Below are positions 47,707-64,000 of a stretch of DNA of 64,000 bases, piece by piece (within the stretch, counting starts at the first letter, position 1; each line of letters begins with the position of its first letter). Below the pieces are notes generated by a model. That model worked only from the letters and a program-made list of their open reading frames with translations, searched no databases and was not told the DNA's origin. A program made the position numbers and the translations under genes. The DNA is from Aptenodytes patagonicus (lineage: Eukaryota; Chordata; Aves; Sphenisciformes; Spheniscidae), in contig NC_134961.1 in assembly GCF_965638725.1 (NCBI RefSeq), positions 434,001-498,000 of the forward strand, written 5' to 3'.

Positions 47707-48411
47707 ATGGCTGCAGGCGTCATCCGGCCCCTGGCCGAGCTGCGGCTGCCCTCGCCCTTCCCACACGGCCTGCTGCTGCCTGCACGCCCCGAGCCCGACT
47801 TCCCTGACCTCTCCGAGGAGGAGGAGGAGGAAGAAGAGGAGGAAGACGAGGAGGAGACGGCAGAAGAGAGCGTGGAGCCGGAGCTGGCCATCCCCAGCGC
47901 CGCTGAGACCACCCTGCAGCTCCTCAAGTTTTCGGAGCTCATCAGCTGCGACATCCAGCGGTACTTCGGGCGGCGGAGCCGGGAGGAGACCGCCGGCAGC
48001 CGTGGCGTGCCCGAGGACTGCGGCTCACCCCGGCGTGCCGAGGCCCAGCCCGAGGCCGTGGCACCACGGGGCAGCCCCGAGGCCATGCACAGGCTGGGGC
48101 CGCTGGCCGAGCTCTTCGAGTACGGCGTGCACCGGTGCCTGCCGCCCCGGGCAGCCGGCGGCAAGACGCAGCGGCTGGAGAGGAAATATGGCCACATCAC
48201 ACCCATGCACCGGAGGAAGCTGCCGCCCTCCTTCTGGAGGGAGCCGGGCCCCGGCCCTGCCAGCCTCCTCCATGCCGGCACCCCCGACTTCAGCGACCTC
48301 CTGGCCAACTGGACGGTGGAGCCGGGGCCAGAGCTGCCGGGCACCGGGCGGGAGCTGCCGCCCGAGCCGGGCCACCCAGGGCTGGAGTCCGAGCCCTTCA
48401 CCGGGCTGTGA
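47707..48411 (+). CDS. PERCC1: PERCC1, proline- and glutamate-rich coiled-coil protein
   Basis: The frame reads MAAGVIRPLAELRLPSPFP, a long acidic run (about residues 37-58, mostly Glu), then LQLLKFSELISCDIQRYFG, LGPLAELFEYGVH, LERKYGHITPMHRRKLPPSF and TPDFSDLLANW, ending at TGA 48409-48411 (234 aa). These blocks are the conserved segments of PERCC1 as I know them. PERCC1 is needed for gut enteroendocrine cell development. Loss of its regulatory region in people causes severe congenital diarrhoea. Its molecular activity is unknown. The ATG at 47707 is chosen because the family starts MAAGVIRPL, and it sits 37 bases after the acceptor at 47668-47669. An in-frame ATG in exon 1 (46213) would add 21 residues. 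The gene converges on CLCN7, as in human. Confidence 0.92.
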   Translation: MAAGVIRPLAELRLPSPFPHGLLLPARPEPDFPDLSEEEEEEEEEEDEEETAEESVEPELAIPSAAETTLQLLKFSELISCDIQRYFGRRSREETAGSRGVPEDCGSPRRAEAQPEAVAPRGSPEAMHRLGPLAELFEYGVHRCLPPRAAGGKTQRLERKYGHITPMHRRKLPPSFWREPGPGPASLLHAGTPDFSDLLANWTVEPGPELPGTGRELPPEPGHPGLESEPFTGL

Positions 48412-48530
48412 CCCCACCGTGGCCCCCCGGCCCTGCCACGTGCTACCCGGTTAATGATAAACCCGGTGGCCCCGGTGCCAGCGCTGGGGCACCTGGAGCC
48501 ACTGGGTCAGAGCCGGTGATGGGACGAGTG

Positions 48531-48536
48531 AATAAA
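48531..48536 (+). terminator. PERCC1: PERCC1 poly(A) signal AATAAA
   Basis: A canonical hexamer 120 bases after the PERCC1 stop, followed by a GT-containing stretch. Confidence 0.75.
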
Positions 48537-48539
48537 TGA

Positions 48540-49290
48540 CTCCCGCCAGGCACCAGTGCGTGCGCTGTCCTTTGCCACCCACCACTGCAGTGTCCCCGCT
48601 GCCGGTGACAAAGGGTCACCACTCCGCATGGCCCTTGGGGGGCCGCCGGCTGCCCTGGCAGCAGGAAGAGGTGGGAAGCACGGTGCCGGCAGGAGCCAGC
48701 AGCCCGTGTTTACTCTGCAGGCCCAAGTCGGTGGATCCCATCCCCTTATCTCAGCTGCGCCAGGGCAAAGGGCGACGTGGGGCCTCATAAAGAGCCCGGC
48801 TGCCAGCACCCGGCAGGGACCCGCCACCACCTCGGGGACCCGCTGCACCCCACAGCTCCCCTGCCCCACAGCAGGGCCGGGGAACCGGACCCACACAGGA
48901 GAGCAGGGCTGACCCACGGCACAGGGAGGGCCCCCACCGCCAGACCAGGCTCTCACCAGAGCCCATGGCCCCGGTGCTGTTACCAGGGCCCAGCAGAGGC
49001 ATTCCCTGCTCTGTCAAGGCCAACAAAGAGCCGCCAAAGGGAAAAGCACCGGGGAAGGGGCAGCTGCCCCCCTGCCTTAAGCACTCCAGCCCTGCTGGTG
49101 GGCTGAGGAAAGCTGGGGGGGGGCCTGGCCTCCCCACCAGGGTCATGCCCTCCCAGCACCAGCAGCAGGGACGGGGCTCAGCTTAGCCCTGGGGGGCTAC
49201 TGACAGACATGGCGCTGAGCCTGGGCAGCAGCAATGAAGGAAACAGGGATGCAAGAGACGGGGAGCACCACAATAAAAGTACAAACAGGC
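48540..49290. other. Intergenic region between PERCC1 and CLCN7
   Basis: No gene is found. In human CCDC154 lies between these two genes, and there is no trace of it here. A CTTATCTC (GATA-type) and a weak CATAAAG near 48786 could be a regulatory element, but nothing downstream looks like a gene. Confidence 0.6.
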
Positions 49291-49296
49291 TTTATT
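49272..49296. terminator. Back-to-back poly(A) hexamers, one per strand
   Basis: AATAAA at 49272-49277 (+) and TTTATT at 49291-49296 (AATAAA on -) are separated by 13 bases. They could act as distal ends for PERCC1 and CLCN7 respectively, forming a shared convergent terminator. Confidence 0.45.
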
Positions 49297-49839
49297 TGAG
49301 CACAGTATCCCGTAGTCGAAAGCCCCCCCAGGCACCAGGATGCCCCTGCCCAAGCGAGGAGGGGGTAGCACCGGGCCCGTGGCTCCAAGCCAGGGCAGGG
49401 GGCAACACCAAGGTGAGGGGCAAGGATAGTGGGAGATGGGGGAGCTCAGGTGCCAGAGCTGGAGCCCTCCTCATCACCCAGGGGAGTCCAGGCTCTGCTC
49501 CCTCCCCCTGGCCAGATCCAGGGCTGGTGGTGGGTTTTGGGGTGCCTGGCAGGGCCCAGGCTGCTGGGAAGGGCCAGAACAAGCTGCAGGAAGTGCAGAA
49601 ACACACCCAGGGGTGACTCTGGACCCCAGCATGGGCAGAGGGGAGAGGCAGCAGCAACAGTGGGAGGAGGGCAGGAGTAGCAGAGGGGCACGCGCTAGGT
49701 ACACAGGCTGCAGGACCAACACTGCCCCAGAGCAGGCAGCTCTCCCCTCCCCATCCCTGCCCCGAACCCCCAAACCCCACATGCAGGTTGGGGTCAGAGC
49801 AGCCGAGGGAGCCAAGAAAAAGCAAGAGGCGGCAGCTGC

Positions 49840-50443
49840 TGAACCACAGGAGCCCTTTTATTGCACAGCCGAGCAGGGCACAGCCCCCTCCTCAGCTGGA
49901 GGGGCAGAGACACAAGCGCTTGCCCCAGGGCTCAGCTTGACCCAGCCAGCAAGAGCACGGGGCAGGGGGGATGAGGCCCTGGGAGCAGGAGGGAGCCCCA
50001 CCATGTCCCCTCCGCTCCCCACACAGACCCTGCAGCAGAGGCCAGGGCAGGGCTAGGTCCTAGACAGCCCAGGCTGGGTGGATGACATGATGGAGGCCAT
50101 GTGCCGTGGCAGTGGGACTGTGCCCAGCTCAGCAGGGCACTTCTACTTCCCCTGGCACACTCCAATCTTCACCCAACCCTCAGGGACAGCCTATGCCAGA
50201 AGCTAACGGAGCCAAGGGTGCGTTTTGATCCCTCGGGAGAGCAGAGGAAGGGGTGAGAAGAGGAGGCAGTAGACATGGGAAGGCAGCGCCGGGCAGGAAA
50301 GCTGGTCCAGCACAGCTGTGCCAGTGCTCCGGGCACTGCGATGCTTGCACAGGCTGGCCCAGTCCTCTCCCCGCCTCCCACAAAAGGGGGTCCCCGGCTC
50401 TGAGGGGCCGGGGCACATCTCCACTGGGCAGTGCCGCCCCACG
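49840..50443 (-). other. CLCN7: CLCN7 3' UTR (proximal form)
   Basis: About 600 bases lie from the stop at 50444-50446 to the poly(A) signal at 49857-49862. A longer form could run to about 49280. Confidence 0.7.
49857..49862 (-). terminator. CLCN7: CLCN7 poly(A) signal (AATAAA on minus)
   Basis: TTTATT on plus lies 580 bases beyond the CLCN7 stop codon. It is the first canonical hexamer on that strand. Confidence 0.65.
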
Positions 50444-63281
<12,838 letters not shown>

Positions 63282-64000
63282 CTGAGGAGAGAAGGGAAAA
63301 CGGGGTCAATTCCTGAATGCGCCACAAGCCTTGGCAGAAGGAAGGAGCAGGCACACGGGTGCTCGTGCTCTGTGCCCCTCACCGAGCTCTGCCTGCCTGC
63401 CCGCCGCCAGAGCCCCCCTGAAGCACAGCACCCACAGAGGACTGCTCTCGGAGGACACACGGAGGAGGTGGGACCCACAACCCCGGAGGGAGCATGAGGC
63501 AGCGGCAATCTGCCAGGGTTTGGGCAAGCTGCTGCAACCTGTTAGTTGGCAGAGCCGGCTTGCCCCAGGGGAGGTGCCAGCCAGCAGCAGCTCATTCGAG
63601 GCCGGCAGCCCCAAGAGCTGGCCAGAGTCACCAACAGCCTCCAGCGAGGAGCGTGGCACGCCGACGCAGCAACCATGCAGCCAAGCAGCACGTTCCACAC
63701 TCCCCTGGAGCTGGGGAGCGACAGACCCCCCTGAACAGAAAGTGCCATCTCCGCGGTCACAAGCACACCAAGACCTGCCTGGGCCACCCCTCAGCTCACG
63801 CACCAGGCCAGTGACAAGGGATGGCCGAAGGCACGTTTGGCTCTGCCATCTGCTCCACGGGAGCAGTTCCCAGCCAGGGAAACGAGCACGTCGGCACGTT
63901 CATCTCCCTCCGAGCACCCAGAACTGCAGCGACGGCCGGGCCGGTTGCCAGCCAGCGCACACAAGAGGAAGCGGGGCACGTTGCTCCCACACAGCCTCGG
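63282..64000 (-). other. CLCN7: CLCN7 intron 1 (partial)
   Basis: The acceptor at 63282-63283 begins the second CLCN7 exon. The remaining 719 bases to the window edge hold no ATG-bearing exon with a donor and no CpG-island density, so exon 1 (about 47 residues) and the promoter lie further right. Confidence 0.7.

Noticed and set aside
48777-49106. Possible gene after a weak CATAAAG between PERCC1 and CLCN7
   Set aside because: The translation is proline-rich and patternless, no splice structure is seen and the TATA-like word is poor.

Overview
The window is nuclear DNA of a vertebrate, most likely a bird. It contains intron-bearing genes that are easy to recognise as RGS11, FAM234A (ITFG3), LUC7L, PERCC1 and CLCN7. 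In human these are all on chromosome 16p13.3. The short GT-AG introns, the very GC-rich CpG islands and the GC-rich minisatellites fit a bird microchromosome. I see no bacterial features, CRISPR array, rRNA or tRNA.

Layout. 1-480: last intron and last coding exon of RGS11 (+) with its 3' UTR and poly(A) signal. 500-1840: short intergenic stretch with an orphan TATA-type promoter. 1.86-23.2 kb: FAM234A (-), 11 coding exons, a 2.8 kb 3' UTR and a CpG-island first exon. 23.3-43.8 kb: LUC7L (-), 10 coding exons, CpG-island promoter. 43.9-46.2 kb: intergenic, with a 46-bp minisatellite and an AT-rich regulatory-looking block. 46.19-48.54 kb: PERCC1 (+), with a TATA promoter, an upstream exon, an intron carrying a 37-bp minisatellite, and one main coding exon. 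49.3-64 kb: CLCN7 (-), 24 coding exons to the stop codon; exon 1 lies beyond the right edge.

The splice reconstructions are internally consistent. Every junction keeps the frame. The assembled lengths are 552 aa (FAM234A), 370 aa (LUC7L), 234 aa (PERCC1) and 759 aa (CLCN7 without exon 1, implying about 806 in full). These fit the known vertebrate proteins as I remember them.

The genes do not form one pathway: a G-protein regulator, a type II membrane protein, a U1 snRNP splicing factor, an enteroendocrine regulator and a lysosomal chloride/proton exchanger. The main interest is architectural. LUC7L lies tail-to-head behind FAM234A instead of head-to-head as in human, and is joined to the PERCC1-CLCN7 block across a minisatellite-rich junction. 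PERCC1 keeps a compact TATA promoter with an AT-rich upstream block, a possible counterpart of the human intestine-critical region. Exon 1 offers two competing start codons, one of them in frame with the main protein through the splice.
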